A stretch of 64,000 nucleotides of DNA from Leucocoprinus leucothites (lineage: Eukaryota; Basidiomycota; Agaricomycetes; Agaricales; Agaricaceae). Location: contig JAACJO010000009.1 in the NCBI GenBank assembly GCA_013368445.1, positions 124,001-188,000 of the forward strand. Reading direction: 5' to 3'. The translations under genes were made by a program, and so were the position numbers. The number at the start of each line of letters is the position of its first letter. The first letter of the stretch is position 1. This document shows positions 1 to 10,833 of the stretch, piece after piece. Below the pieces are notes generated by a model. It made no database searches. It worked only from the letters and a program-made list of their open reading frames with translations, and was not told the DNA's origin.

Positions 1-1778
1 CTATATTTGACAATCAGCGTAATATAGTCAAGAGGGCGGGGGACCAAGTGAGAGTAGAAACATATTATCCAATATGCAATGCGCCAATTAGGCGTGGATC
101 CAAGGAATCCAAACGAAATGAGCGTACTGCGAACCCTTAATGCTATCCTAAACGCCCCACAATGCATCTGGTTTTACAAGGACATGCGTGCCGGTTCTTC
201 AAGCCTGTGACCTTGGCCTTGGGGAGCTTGCTTGGTAGTGGCATACCCACGTTGGGACTTTGGCGACGGGGTCAAAGGGTGAAGTGGTGGGATTTGCAAG
301 GTGTACAGGAGGGAAACTGATATGAATAGCACGTCCAGATGCGGGATAAGCTATTTTCATACCTATTTCATCCAACGCAACCGCATCGTGGGCCGCTTTC
401 TGGGCGGGGCGACGATATAGTGGTGAACACGCCAACGTAGTGAATAGTGGGCCCGTACAACACAGCAAATACGGCCACCAACTATCCAGCAAGGAGGAAA
501 TTCGAGCAAAAGTCCTGTGAGGAGGGTAAGAGAACCTGACTGAATCTAGACTGGACGCAATGTTGATGAGAAGAGAGCTTGATCAGTCCGAAATTTAAAC
601 TCCGCCGAATTTCAGCGTCAAGTTCCAAAATAAGATACTCACGACCCCTCACGCGCACACTCCATCCTCTATCTCTCAATCATAACATGCTTAACCAGGA
701 TGTCGTCTTTAGCTACCTGGCCACATCAGCCAACAGCCACAATGCCCAGCACATGGACTAAGCACCTTATATTCTGGATAACGGGCCATGGAAAGGATGA
801 GGACGAGGGTTATACAGGTACATGCATCTCTTTCCAACTTGAAAGGCGGATAGAATTTTTGACCAGTAGCTAATCGACACCGTAGCGCACTCACATCCTC
901 GCCGTTCATACGTCTAGTTCATGGGCTACGTGTCAGCTGTACCTTGGGAGAGTTCGGCTTCGAATCATTTGGTCCTTGCGCTCCAAGATCATCGAATATC
1001 CGAGACCGAAGCATGTGACTCACGAGAAAGAGAGCGCTCCGTATTGCGTTAATGGAAAACGTCCGGTGGCAAGACGAAGAGAGTCGATTTAGCGCACTGA
1101 AATAAGGGTACGCTGTGACGCAGTAGTCTCCTCGGTCGATCCCTCATCTTTTAGAAGGAACCGTGGCTTCAAGCTCCCGACAATGCCACTGTTAAATCCT
1201 TTCCCCCACCTACTACGCCTCACGTTCACCGTGTCATTCACTGCGACGAGCTGAGTGCGCGCTCCGCCATGGCCTCTTGCGAATTAACTTGTCTTACGGA
1301 TTGCAACAACAGACTGCGATCCATCTTTCCCTCCAATCTTGATTACTGGCGACTTTGACGTACCATGCTTCCGTCCTCTGAATGCTCGCATCGGAGGACG
1401 GCCTCGATCTTTAACAATGCTGCGCATGCGGCCCTGGAGTATCCTCAGGGGCAATTCGTTCAATTCATCGCAAAATAAAAGGTACGAGTTTTATTCCGCA
1501 TATTTCCCCAATTTTATCAACCATTGTTAGGACACACTATTCTCTCCTGAGTGCTTAGGCTGTCTGCCTCGATTCCTAGTCTAATGTTAAGGCATTTCTT
1601 CGGCCGCGGTTGTAGAATCTGCCATTATATTCATAATTCGAGAACTTGATTCATCCGGAGTCGTACGTACGTAGAGGGACTGAGACGCGAACTCGAAAAC
1701 CATTATGATACGAGGACGTGAAAGAAACAGTTGAGATGATGTGCTTCACAACCCATGAGTGCTTGAGCACCCGAGCCA
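1..1778. repeat. Left copy of the accessory segmental repeat (R element), decayed
   Basis: No convincing gene. The stretch about 163-1500 is a diverged copy of segments near 4400-5770, 12430-13790 and 17050-18720. Shared landmarks in order are a block near 163-250 (tgcgtgccggttcttc, like tgcgtgcaggttctcc at about 12593), a block near 575-615 (aaactccgccga), and a block near 1110-1200 (gacgcagtag, then cgacaatgccac). A further block near 1400-1485 ending gcaaaataaaaggtac matches 18640-18725. Short open frames here are not conserved between copies. On the minus strand at about 1105-1170 a fragment reading FLLKDEG matches better kept versions at 5.6 and 13.6 kb. Confidence 0.7.
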
Positions 1779-3125
1779 TCAGAATAGACCAAAACGCTTC
1801 TTTTTCTGCACGTACAAACGCTTCAGCACATGATAAGGCAGTACAGGAATTGACCCACTGGCTCGCGAAGACCATAGAACTCGCGGAGATTGTATCCAAC
1901 CTCAATCCCCATCGCCCTCACCTCGGCGAAATGACCACGGAACTCGCGCAAACACAATAAATACTCCTCATTGATTAGTCTCTCCAGCTTATCTTTCTCC
2001 TTCGGTTCCAACCCCTCCTTATCCACCAGAGCCAGAAGCGGCTCCATTATCCTCTTCTGAACATCATCGGCCCTCCGAAACTTTGCTTGTACACCCTTGC
2101 CATACTCTGACTTGTCGAGCTCTACATATAGCTCACGTAACTCGCGCTGCAAAAGTCCGACCCTGCGATCTTCCTTGGCCCTCTTCCTTTCCTCCTCAGC
2201 CTTCTTCCGAGCCTCTTCATCTCTTTTTCTCTTTCTTTCCCAGATGTCATCTGCTATCATACCTAACTCTTTTGACTTGTCGTCCTTCCCCGCCCTTCCA
2301 TCTAGCAGATCTCTTGTGGGATTAATGATTCCATCAATGACGTACCAAGCTTCGTCTTTGTCCATCACAGGTAGCTGACCAAATGCCAATCCCCGCTCCA
2401 CGTCCGACTCGAGTGCTTTTCGGATCTCCTGCTCCCGCTCCTGCCCTTCTTCCAAGCTGTCCTTTTCCCACTTTACTGATAGGAAAGTCACGTTGTCCAT
2501 CTCCAACTTCGCATCCCCTTCAAAAATATTCTTCAGGTTATCCCAGCCATCTGGCACTCCATTTGTTAGGAGTCGAGGATTGGAAATGTCGTGCACCCAA
2601 ATGTGGGTGCCGAATTTGACACCAACCTTGTCCCTTCAAGCCACCGATTAGTAGGAGCTTGCCAGACGCTGATCTTGATATCGCTTACATCTGACCGAGG
2701 ATGCGTTGAAATCCTTGCTTCTTTTGAATCATACAGTATGAATATATATCGAGCATGGAGACCAGAAGAATTTGAGCCCCTGACGTTGGGTGCCTGGTTT
2801 GCTGAGGAAAAAACTTCCACCAGTCCAAGTCATGTGTAGTGCCAGCGAGGAGATTGAGTAGCTGCAGTTGATGGGTGCATATAAGGTCGGGTACATATTT
2901 CACAGGAACTCACTGCTTTGCTGGAGAAGGTACCCAAGGACCAAAGACTGAAAAGTTGGAAGAGTCATGGGTTGTCTTGCGAGACATCGCGATTATCGAG
3001 GATACATACAAGATCACGATATCATCCTTCTGCACCATGTTCACAACTTCATCCGCTGATTCAAGACATTCATGCTCCAGTTTCTTCCAGTGCAACATTT
3101 TGGCACTGCTGGAGGGTGTTGCCAT
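1779..3125 (-). CDS. Pseudo-GTPase-like paralogue, copy 1 (five exons, 374 aa)
   Basis: Function unknown. Exons on the minus strand: 3125-3010, 2947-2914 (34 nt), 2861-2689 (173 nt), 2633-1859 and 1805-1779. The lengths sum to 375 codons. The start at 3125 (MATPSSS) was chosen because it lines up with the N-terminus of the copy at 45157; in-frame ATGs also lie at 3179 and 3098. Visible order: HECLESADEV, DDIVI at the end of exon 1, FLWS in the micro-exon, LLNLLAG, then ILLVSML where a G3 motif would sit. The long exon follows, with VHDIS, VTFLSVKWE and a charged EEARKKAEEER coiled coil, then FRGHFAEVRAMGIEVG and LREFYGL. The tail is KKKRFGLF. The order resembles the fungal AIG1/G-domain family, but no GxxxxGK[ST] is present. 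I infer a degenerate, possibly non-nucleotide-binding G-fold; the gene model is firmer than the family assignment. Confidence 0.8.
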
Positions 3126-3814
3126 TGTACGAGGGAGAGAGGAAAGTAATTCTGGCAAAGCACCCCTGCCGAAGCTCATAGAGCGATCATCCCGAGAGGC
3201 TTGCCAAATCAGGATTACGAAGTGCTAATTAGGATCAGGGATATCGATGATCTCACGAAATTCGTGGTGCCAAATGAAGCCTAGCGCCTGCTTGCTGTGA
3301 GAACACGAAGTGGCTGGTGCAAGGGGGCATCAAAAATCAATTATAACAACGACAGAAGGTTCCCTGGAGCCTTGGAAACCACCCGATCGAGAATTTATAA
3401 GAGTAGAGAGCCTGATATACTGTACCTAATATTGGGCAAAAAAGAGGCGGCAATTGATATGCGTGACCATGTTCGCGACAATGTAAATAGACAAGAAAGT
3501 ACAAGCAATAACATCCTAGCCTATAAACGAGACAGGGGTGATAAACGAGTGGGGCAGAGGGTGGACCGGAGTAACAGTCAGGCAGGCAATAATCGGGCCA
3601 GAAGCTAGAAGGCATGGTCAGTCTATTGATAGACAGGCATCAAAGGGAACGCACTGTTCGATACTTTGTTCATCAAGGCAGCGACAGACAAGACAGTGCG
3701 CAGGGAAATATGAGGGGTTAGTTGAGGAGAAATCGTTCTCTACACTGAACAACTGAAAGCTCAATGGCACATATGCCAGGTAAATCGAAAGCCAAATTGC
3801 ATTCAAGCAGAAAT

Positions 3815-3833
3815 ACGAGTATATATCGATACA
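3815..3833 (-). promoter_or_regulatory. Conserved TATA-like block upstream of copy 1
   Basis: Read in gene sense the block contains ATCGATATATACTCG, followed by a conserved stretch like gcttgaatgcaatttggc. The same core occurs in the same orientation relative to the family gene at 11854-11870 (copy 2) and 49909-49928 (copy 6). It lies about 690 bases upstream of the chosen start of copy 1. A core promoter or 5' leader role is inference; shared ancestry of the repeat could also explain the conservation. Confidence 0.4.
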
Positions 3834-5505
3834 AGGCAGGGAGTTGAGAATAGAAGCGGTGGTTGCCACGAGGAAGTCGAGAGGGGACAGGTGCGAAGAG
3901 GGAGAGACACAGGCACCAGGGGGCAAGGATCAAACCGCAGGAAGCGTGGAAGGAGGCGAGTGGTGCGTGGCCGAGTGAGGTCTGACCAGCTCGATTAAGA
4001 CGCAGTGCTGTGTACCGTCACAGTGGAGGACAACGCCATAATGAGTCTCAATCCAAAAAGATAGCATATATCCACAACTCGTGGTGCCAATCTGCCCCTC
4101 CAAGGTACCTGGTGAACTTGTGAATTGGGCCTGGACTATGAAACCCCTCGACGTCAGGACTGTGTTGGATGTGAGGATATTGTATAGACCTAGACGGTTG
4201 AGGTGCACGTCTCCACTGGTGATGGGTGGAGAGCGACAATGTGCTCATAGTGATCTTGTTTGTCGTGGTAGCTAAGATGGGCGCCAATTGGTTCGAGAAT
4301 GACGCTCGTCCTGCTGAGGATGGGGCGGATGAGAATGAGAAAATGTATCGCAAGATGGAATGGTTGTTGAGGAGAGGACAAGAGAATAGAACTAGATCCA
4401 TTGTTGGCTAGTAGAATGCATGATGCTTGACGTGTGGGCAACGAGAGTGAAAAGGGGTGAGGGCAAAAAGAAATGTAGTGCAAGATTGGATGCGGACTTG
4501 ACGAATGCGACTGAAAAGAACGTACCATGAAGCCCCAGTGCCCCCATAACACGCCTGTCTGCACAAGGGCATACGTGTGGGTTTGGCTGGAACTGCCCCA
4601 GTGCGCCCGCTTAGTGGTGGTGCAACAGTCTCAAAGCGAGTGACGACAGTTTTGATAAGAAGCACAGGAAGTAGTTCAATTGAAAATGAGAGCGGTAACA
4701 CGTCCTGCCACGTGATGTATCATTAACATGGCTATCATACACCGCAAGTACATTGTTAGCCAAGTGCGCAGCTGTTCCTGGACCAAGAGAAGATATACGA
4801 GAGTAAAATTGGCCACCCACGAGTCAGCACAGAGGAAATTGGGGCGAAGGACGCGTGAGGAGCACAAGGGAGTCTGGGTGGCGGCTACGGAGATTTTATG
4901 GCCATGTTGGACAATCCCGTGTCGAGTGAGACTGTTAGCGCTCAGCGGGGCTCGAGATCCTGATCAGTTCAAACTCCGCCGACTCTCTTCACGCTCCATG
5001 CTCTATCTATCAGTGCCCCAACGCCCCGCCTCCACCAACTCCAATGGATAAAGGTACGTCCAAATCCTACCTGGCGCACCGAGATGATCCTTATCCCTTT
5101 TCATCGTTCATCTCTAGGTACATTGTCACATCGGTCGACAGCATCAACCCCCTGCACTTAAATGTGCAAGGAGCCTAACCACAGTCTGGAATAAATAGTG
5201 GCACCCACACAGGATTGGGACACGGGCTATGCTGGTGCGTATTTCTCTCTCTCTCTAATTCCAGAGGCAAATATAATTTTGACCTTTAGCTCAATGACGC
5301 TCGAGGCTGTTCACGCCATTTCCGTTCATGTCCCTGGCCTGCCGTCTAGATCCTAGGTGTATTTTGGGAAGGCTGAGCTTCAAATCATCTTGATTCTCGC
5401 TTTCCAAGGTTCCCGGATACCCATATGGCCCGTCCACAATGTCGACGAACTCAAAATTGAAATGGTCCGCAAGGCACGCAAGGAGGCTCAGGAGGGTGCT
5501 AATGG

Positions 5506-5640
5506 CAATCCTCCGGCGGCAATACGAGCCTGGATGATTCAACGTGTTGGAACAGCTCCCACTCTGTATCGAGGGTGTGCTGCGAGGTAGTAGTCTTGTC
5601 GTACGGCCACTCATCTTTCAGAACAAACCACGGCCTTGAG
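5506..5640 (-). pseudogene. Fragment resembling the KDxW region of a FunK1-type kinase
   Basis: The minus strand reads PWFVLKDEWPYDK, then SSRLVLPPED before a stop at about 5510. Diverged versions lie at about 13650-13540 (WFLMKDEWPNEG), 1170-1105 (FLLKDEG) and 18110-18050 (VILRDEQPND). Fungal FunK1 kinases carry an N-lobe lysine in a KDxW context, so this is a possible kinase relic. No catalytic loop, DFG or other kinase block was found in the surrounding 3 kb. It may simply be part of the repeated segment. Confidence 0.25.
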
Positions 5641-8600
5641 TTACTACAATACCACCGTCAAACCCCGGATATCATTGCTTCGAGTTGTGAGTGTGCACTC
5701 TCCAATATGGCCTGAAGCTTTATCTCCTGCTAACTTACTCGTCGTCTTTCCCCCCTGAATCCAATATTAGAGCGAGTGACGGTCTTCATAGAGATTCTGT
5801 TGGGTTCAGCGCACGTTTTAGTCGCGCAGGAAGACGACTTGTTGAATAAGAGCATTCGGAGGGTATTTGTAGAGTGGCTGAGCTTGTATCATGTGGTGGA
5901 CAGGGGTGGATAGGGGTGGATAAGGGTGGATAGCATGTCATCGAGAAATTTACGAGGTTTGCGCAGACGGGGGTGAAGGAACTGTTGTACACCAGGGCAC
6001 TGAGTAATTGGAGTTCATACACACAGCGGATACTTGTATCGTAATACGCGGTGTATTTTGGTGGAGAAAAAAAAGGGAAATATATCGTTCACGTGGATAT
6101 TAGGTTGTGGTATAGCGGCAAGGCAACAGAAGAGTAACGAGGACAAATGTAGCGATAGGGTAGCACCACCGGATCCCCGATTCCAGCCTTTCCTCTCCTT
6201 CCACAAACCAGGGTTTCGTTCGTCGATGGAAACGTCGTTCTGGTCAACTCTATCGTCATTTTTGAAGATTGCAGTGATTGGACCAACACTTCCATTCTCG
6301 CGAGCACATCTCGTTGATGCTATCTGCATCAGATTACTGGAAGATCGTCCTGAAGGCGCCGAAGGTTGGGTGGGAGGAAGTTCCAAGTCTCCTTCCATAG
6401 GTACTTCAGTACCTGTGCTGGGGATGCTCTGTCTCTCGTCTCTGCCGCCAATAAAGATGATCAGTGAACGCCGACCAAAATCGTAGACAATACCCACCCC
6501 GTACATCAAATGGCCCCTCCCATCTTTTTCGCCTTCGCTCGTTCCGGCAAAGTCGATGCTGACCCAGTGAATGTCGGATCCCATAGTCCGGGGTAGCAGA
6601 GCAGGAATGCCGCTAATTGATATCGTTAACCAGATCCCGATCTGGGGTCTTCCTCCTGTTCTGCGAACTAGAGCCTTAGAATCGCTGTTTTTGTTGGCTT
6701 TGCCGTCGGCCTTGTTGATCGCAGTGGACAGACCAATTCTTCCGTTCTTGTGAGCGTGTTGTTTGGTGCCACATGCATTGGGTTATGAAAGAGTCCATTC
6801 GATGGGGGCAGGTTATCAATCTTCTTCCATGGGCACGATTGTGCTTGTTTGAGGAATGGCAAGGCACGGTTATTCTTTGAGTTTCCAGTAATGTGGTATT
6901 AGTGTTGCCGAGAGGGTAAATGGGGGTGGTTGACGTACGAGCTCGGAGGGCCGGTAACTTGGCAATCGTTGTTGGTATCGCACGAGCAGCGTCTTGGGGC
7001 ATTGTTATCCAAGTACTGTAGCTCTATATAAAAGATCTTATCGTCAGCTACGCGGTCAAGACACCAAGTAAAGATTAACAAAGAAAATTTAAATGTCTTG
7101 GGCACGCACTCGGAGCGGCACCACCACGCAACAACAGGCCCTTCCCCTTTGTCACCCTTGCTAACTCTCTCTAAGCAGCCCACCAGCTCCTCTTTGCACT
7201 TGCGACACCCTTGGCGGCTCCGGCATCCATCAGCATGGAAACACAGCTATAACCAACAGCACGGCGTAGCTGGTTTCGAATACGGAGAGGTATTCTTGAT
7301 CGCGGTTCAAACTAGAGTGAATTTTCATACGAAATGCCAGGTGGGGAAGAACTGGTAGGAGAGCGACGATGTGCGCAGTTGAGAATGCGCTGGAGAGACG
7401 AGGGAGAATGTAGCGTGTGTTATTAGGATGAGAGCAACGATGTTGCAGGCGCCAAAAAGAGAAACCCCGGCACTGGTCTAGAGCAGGGCCTCAGTACCAG
7501 TTGTAACGAATTTAGAGTGAATCATGGAGATGGCGTACCAATCCAAAGCCTTGTTCACTGCCCTCGTCTAGGGCGATGCTCAATCTTTCAGATGCCGAAT
7601 ACCACTACATCTCCGAAGTGTGGGGGGGAAAATATCGAGGACATTGATATGTGTCTTTCTGCGCGTATATGTATAATTCGCATGATTCCAATAACGGTGT
7701 GTCCGATTAGACCGAGTCACAAATGGCGAGCTGCACTCTTTGGGTGGGGACGGGTTCTGCGCAAGGAGGATAGATGTGAGATCAAGCTGAGCCGGAAGGG
7801 GTATGTCCTCTTTTGATTCTCCTTGACGAGCGGACGGTTGGAGGGGCGACTTGAAGGTGGGATCACAAGGGATCAATTACATCAGGAGTTATTTACTCTT
7901 GCTTGGCTGGCCCTTTGATGCGAGCTCACGCAAACAATCCAGTGATGCCTTTTGAAAACGACCTCGATCATATATACCTGAAAATCCACTGCACATGCCG
8001 GGAGCATTGGCATGGGCATGCTATTGTCTACCCCATAGAACGTTCATGTGTATGGGTTAAACTGCCATGACCTTCTCCTTCACCTGGTACGCTCCTATAC
8101 GATGCTCTTCGATGTGGAGAGACATAAGCAGCTGACCTCCAAAGCCAGCGGCACCCCATCTCCATAAAATACCAGAGGCACGGATTTGATCTTCTTATAG
8201 TCCCCAATGACTGCCCGGTAACAGTTCCAAATGTCATTCTCCAAAATTCCAAGTACGTCCGGTTATCGTGAGCTTTTGCCCTTGTAGTCGTTTTCAGCTT
8301 ACCCTACCATGTTTCTTGTTGTATATCGGGACTGCGGCCAGGTCATCCACGTCGCGCAGACCTTGCCCAACGCCTCCTTCACCGCTCGCTAAATTTTGGT
8401 GATGTTTCCGAACATTGAAAGAAGCAAGTCAACATCGGGCTTTCCAGTACTCGCCAGTACTCTCCTGCATCTAGTCGTTGGCTCACCATCCTTTCGGTAT
8501 ACATTGCCCATTCTAGCTCTGTCAACTAATCATCTGGCCATCTGCTCCCATCCCCTTCAAAAGCTCCCAGGTCCCTCGTCAGAAGCTTCATCTTCACCAG

Positions 8601-9558
8601 TCTCGTACTGTTACGAACAGCGAGAACGGTATCCCTCAGCACGAAGGGGTCACTAAATATGGTGCTATCGTTCGTAAGGTCAGGAGTAAAGTGGTTGATG
8701 CTTATGGGGCCAGGGACACCACATCTTGGTGTAGGACTGGCTTCAATATCCTGGAGTAAGTCTATTTTATCTCTCGTACTCAAATGAGACCCTGACAAGC
8801 ATTTCTTGTAGGTAGCTTACCTTCGTCATATTCTTCGAATGGTGACGAGATATAAATCGTTAACTGTCATTGGGGGCGAGCACAAGCAGATAAGAAAAAT
8901 GATTGCATCCGAAATCTCCTGGCCCGTAAGTGACCTTACCATTTCACAATGCTCGACACGGCGCTACTTACTGTGGCTACAATGAGCAGGCCATTTATGC
9001 CTCATACAGGGTTTGACGAGTTGCTTTCCACTGTTTCAAACGTAGACACAGCCGATGAAATAACATTGTGCGTCGGGACAGTTCGGTTCCGAGTGTAGAT
9101 TGATCACGTCTAGGGTAGTTCTGTATGTTCGAGATGTAATTCCAAGTCACACGAATGTGCTAGTTTGTTGGTCCCCTACTATTCTCTCGATTGTTACCGA
9201 TGTGACATCAAGCATCGAGGGCTCGCGCAACTCCCTTGGATCAGTTCTTGTGTTGTTTACAACTCTAACGACTCAAGAATAATCTTTTGGTCATAATTTA
9301 TCAATTTACCATGCGCGTCGACACATTAGGCGAGCATTCGCAGTGTCTATTGTTAAATGCGTATTACTGGTGTCGCCCTTGGCCGCCACTGAGTCTGTTG
9401 TTATGCTCATAGCTCGCAGCCCTGACTCACCCTGAATTGCGCGTGGGCGCAGGGATGGACACAAATTTGAAAACGAGAGACATAAAATTGGAAAAGCACT
9501 ATGATACGTGTAAGAGAAATATTCGAGATGAGTTCACAATCCACGAGCACTGGAGTCA

Positions 9559-10833
9559 TCAGAATAGACCAAAACGCTTTTTCTGCAAAAATAAACCTGT
9601 CAGCACATCATACAATAAATTCGGGAATTGACCCACTGGCTCGCGAAGACCATAGAACTCGCGGAGATTGTATCCAACTCGAATCCCCATTGCCCTCACC
9701 TCTGCGAAATGACCCCGGAAATCACGCAAACACAATAAATACTCCTCCTCAATCATTCTCTCCAGCTTCTCTTTCTCTTTTGGTTCCAACCCTTCGGTAT
9801 CCAACTGAGCCAGCAGGGGCTCCATTATCCTCTTCTGATCATCATCAGCCTTCCGAAACTTTCCTCGCAGGCTCCTACCATACTCCGTCTTGTTGAGCTC
9901 TGCATACAGCTCACCTAGCTCGTCCTGCAACAGTCGGACTCTGCTATCTTCCTCGTCTCGATTTTTCTTTCTTTCTCTGATGTCATCTGCTATTACACTC
10001 AGCCTTTTTGACCTATCTTCCGTCCCCGCCCCTCCACCTAACAAAGCCCTTGTGACATCAATAATTCCATCAATGACGTGCCAAGCTTCGCCATTGTCCA
10101 TCAAAGGTAGCTGGGCAAATGCCAACCCCTTCTTCACGTCCGATTTGAGCGCCTTTTGGATCACCTGTTCCTCCTCTTGACCATTCTTCAAGCTGACGTC
10201 CTCCCAGCCTACTGAGAGGAAAGTCATGTTGTCCATCTCCACCTTCACATCCCCCTCAAAAATCCCCTTCAGGCAACTCCAGCCACCTGGCATTCCATTT
10301 ATTATGTGCCAATGTTCATAAATGTCATGCAACCAAATGTGGGTGCTGAATTTGACACCAGCCTTGTCCCTTCAGGCCGTTGATTAGTAGGAGCATGATA
10401 GTTCCTGAACTTAATATCACTGACATCCGACCGAGAATGCGTCGAAATCCTTGCTTCTTTTCAAACATAAAGTGTGAATCTGCATCGGGCATGGAAACGA
10501 GGAGGAGTTGAGCCCCTGACGTAGGGTGCCTGACTCTCTGGGGGATAAACTTCCACCAGCTCCAGTCATGTGTGGGACCGGCGAGGAAGTTGAATAGCTG
10601 GAGTTGATGAGTACATGAGAGATTAGTTGCGTATTTCACAGGCGCTCACCTCTGTGCGGGTGGAGGAATTCCTCGACCACAGACTGAAAATTCGGAATCA
10701 TGGGTTATCTTACGAGATGTTCTGATTATTAAAATACATACAAGATCATGATGTCATCCATCCGCACCATGTTTGCAACTTGGCCCGCTGATTTAAGGCA
10801 TCCGCGCCCCCCATTTTCCAACCGGTTGGACAT
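9559..10833 (-). CDS. Pseudo-GTPase-like paralogue, copy 2 (five exons, 351 aa)
   Basis: Exons on the minus strand: 10833-10742, 10683-10650 (34 nt), 10597-10425 (173 nt), 10369-9637 and 9582-9559, summing to 352 codons with the stop. The start MSNRLENGG at 10833 gives an N-terminus close to the shorter paralogues; an upstream in-frame ATG exists. Exon 1 ends DDIMI, the micro-exon gives FLWSRNSSTRTE, then LFNFLAG and AQLLLVSMPDAD. The long exon has MTFLSVGWE, a short coiled coil without the AEEARKK expansion, and FRGHFAEVRAMGIRVG. The tail is KKRFGLF. The last intron (9583-9636, 54 nt) is a multiple of three and free of stops, so an unspliced product would stay in frame. Function unknown; same family reasoning as copy 1. 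Confidence 0.8.

Larger units (their letters stand above)
3126..9558. repeat. Decayed accessory DNA of tandem unit A
   Basis: No intact gene found. Shared blocks, all with counterparts in unit B and some in unit C: about 3410-3600 matches 11165-11340 and 20765-20930. About 3600-4300 matches 11340-12260. About 4400-5770 is an R element. About 5990-6600 and 6660-7190 are two tandem diverged copies of a segment seen again at 14390-15270 and inverted at 52990-53480. On the minus strand at about 5640-5510 there is an open fragment beginning PWFVLKDEWPYDK, reminiscent of the N-lobe KDxW region of fungal FunK1 kinases, without the rest of a kinase. At 8798-8526 a minus-strand open frame of 90 codons is unrecognised. 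I regard the whole stretch as pseudogene and repeat debris. Confidence 0.6.
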
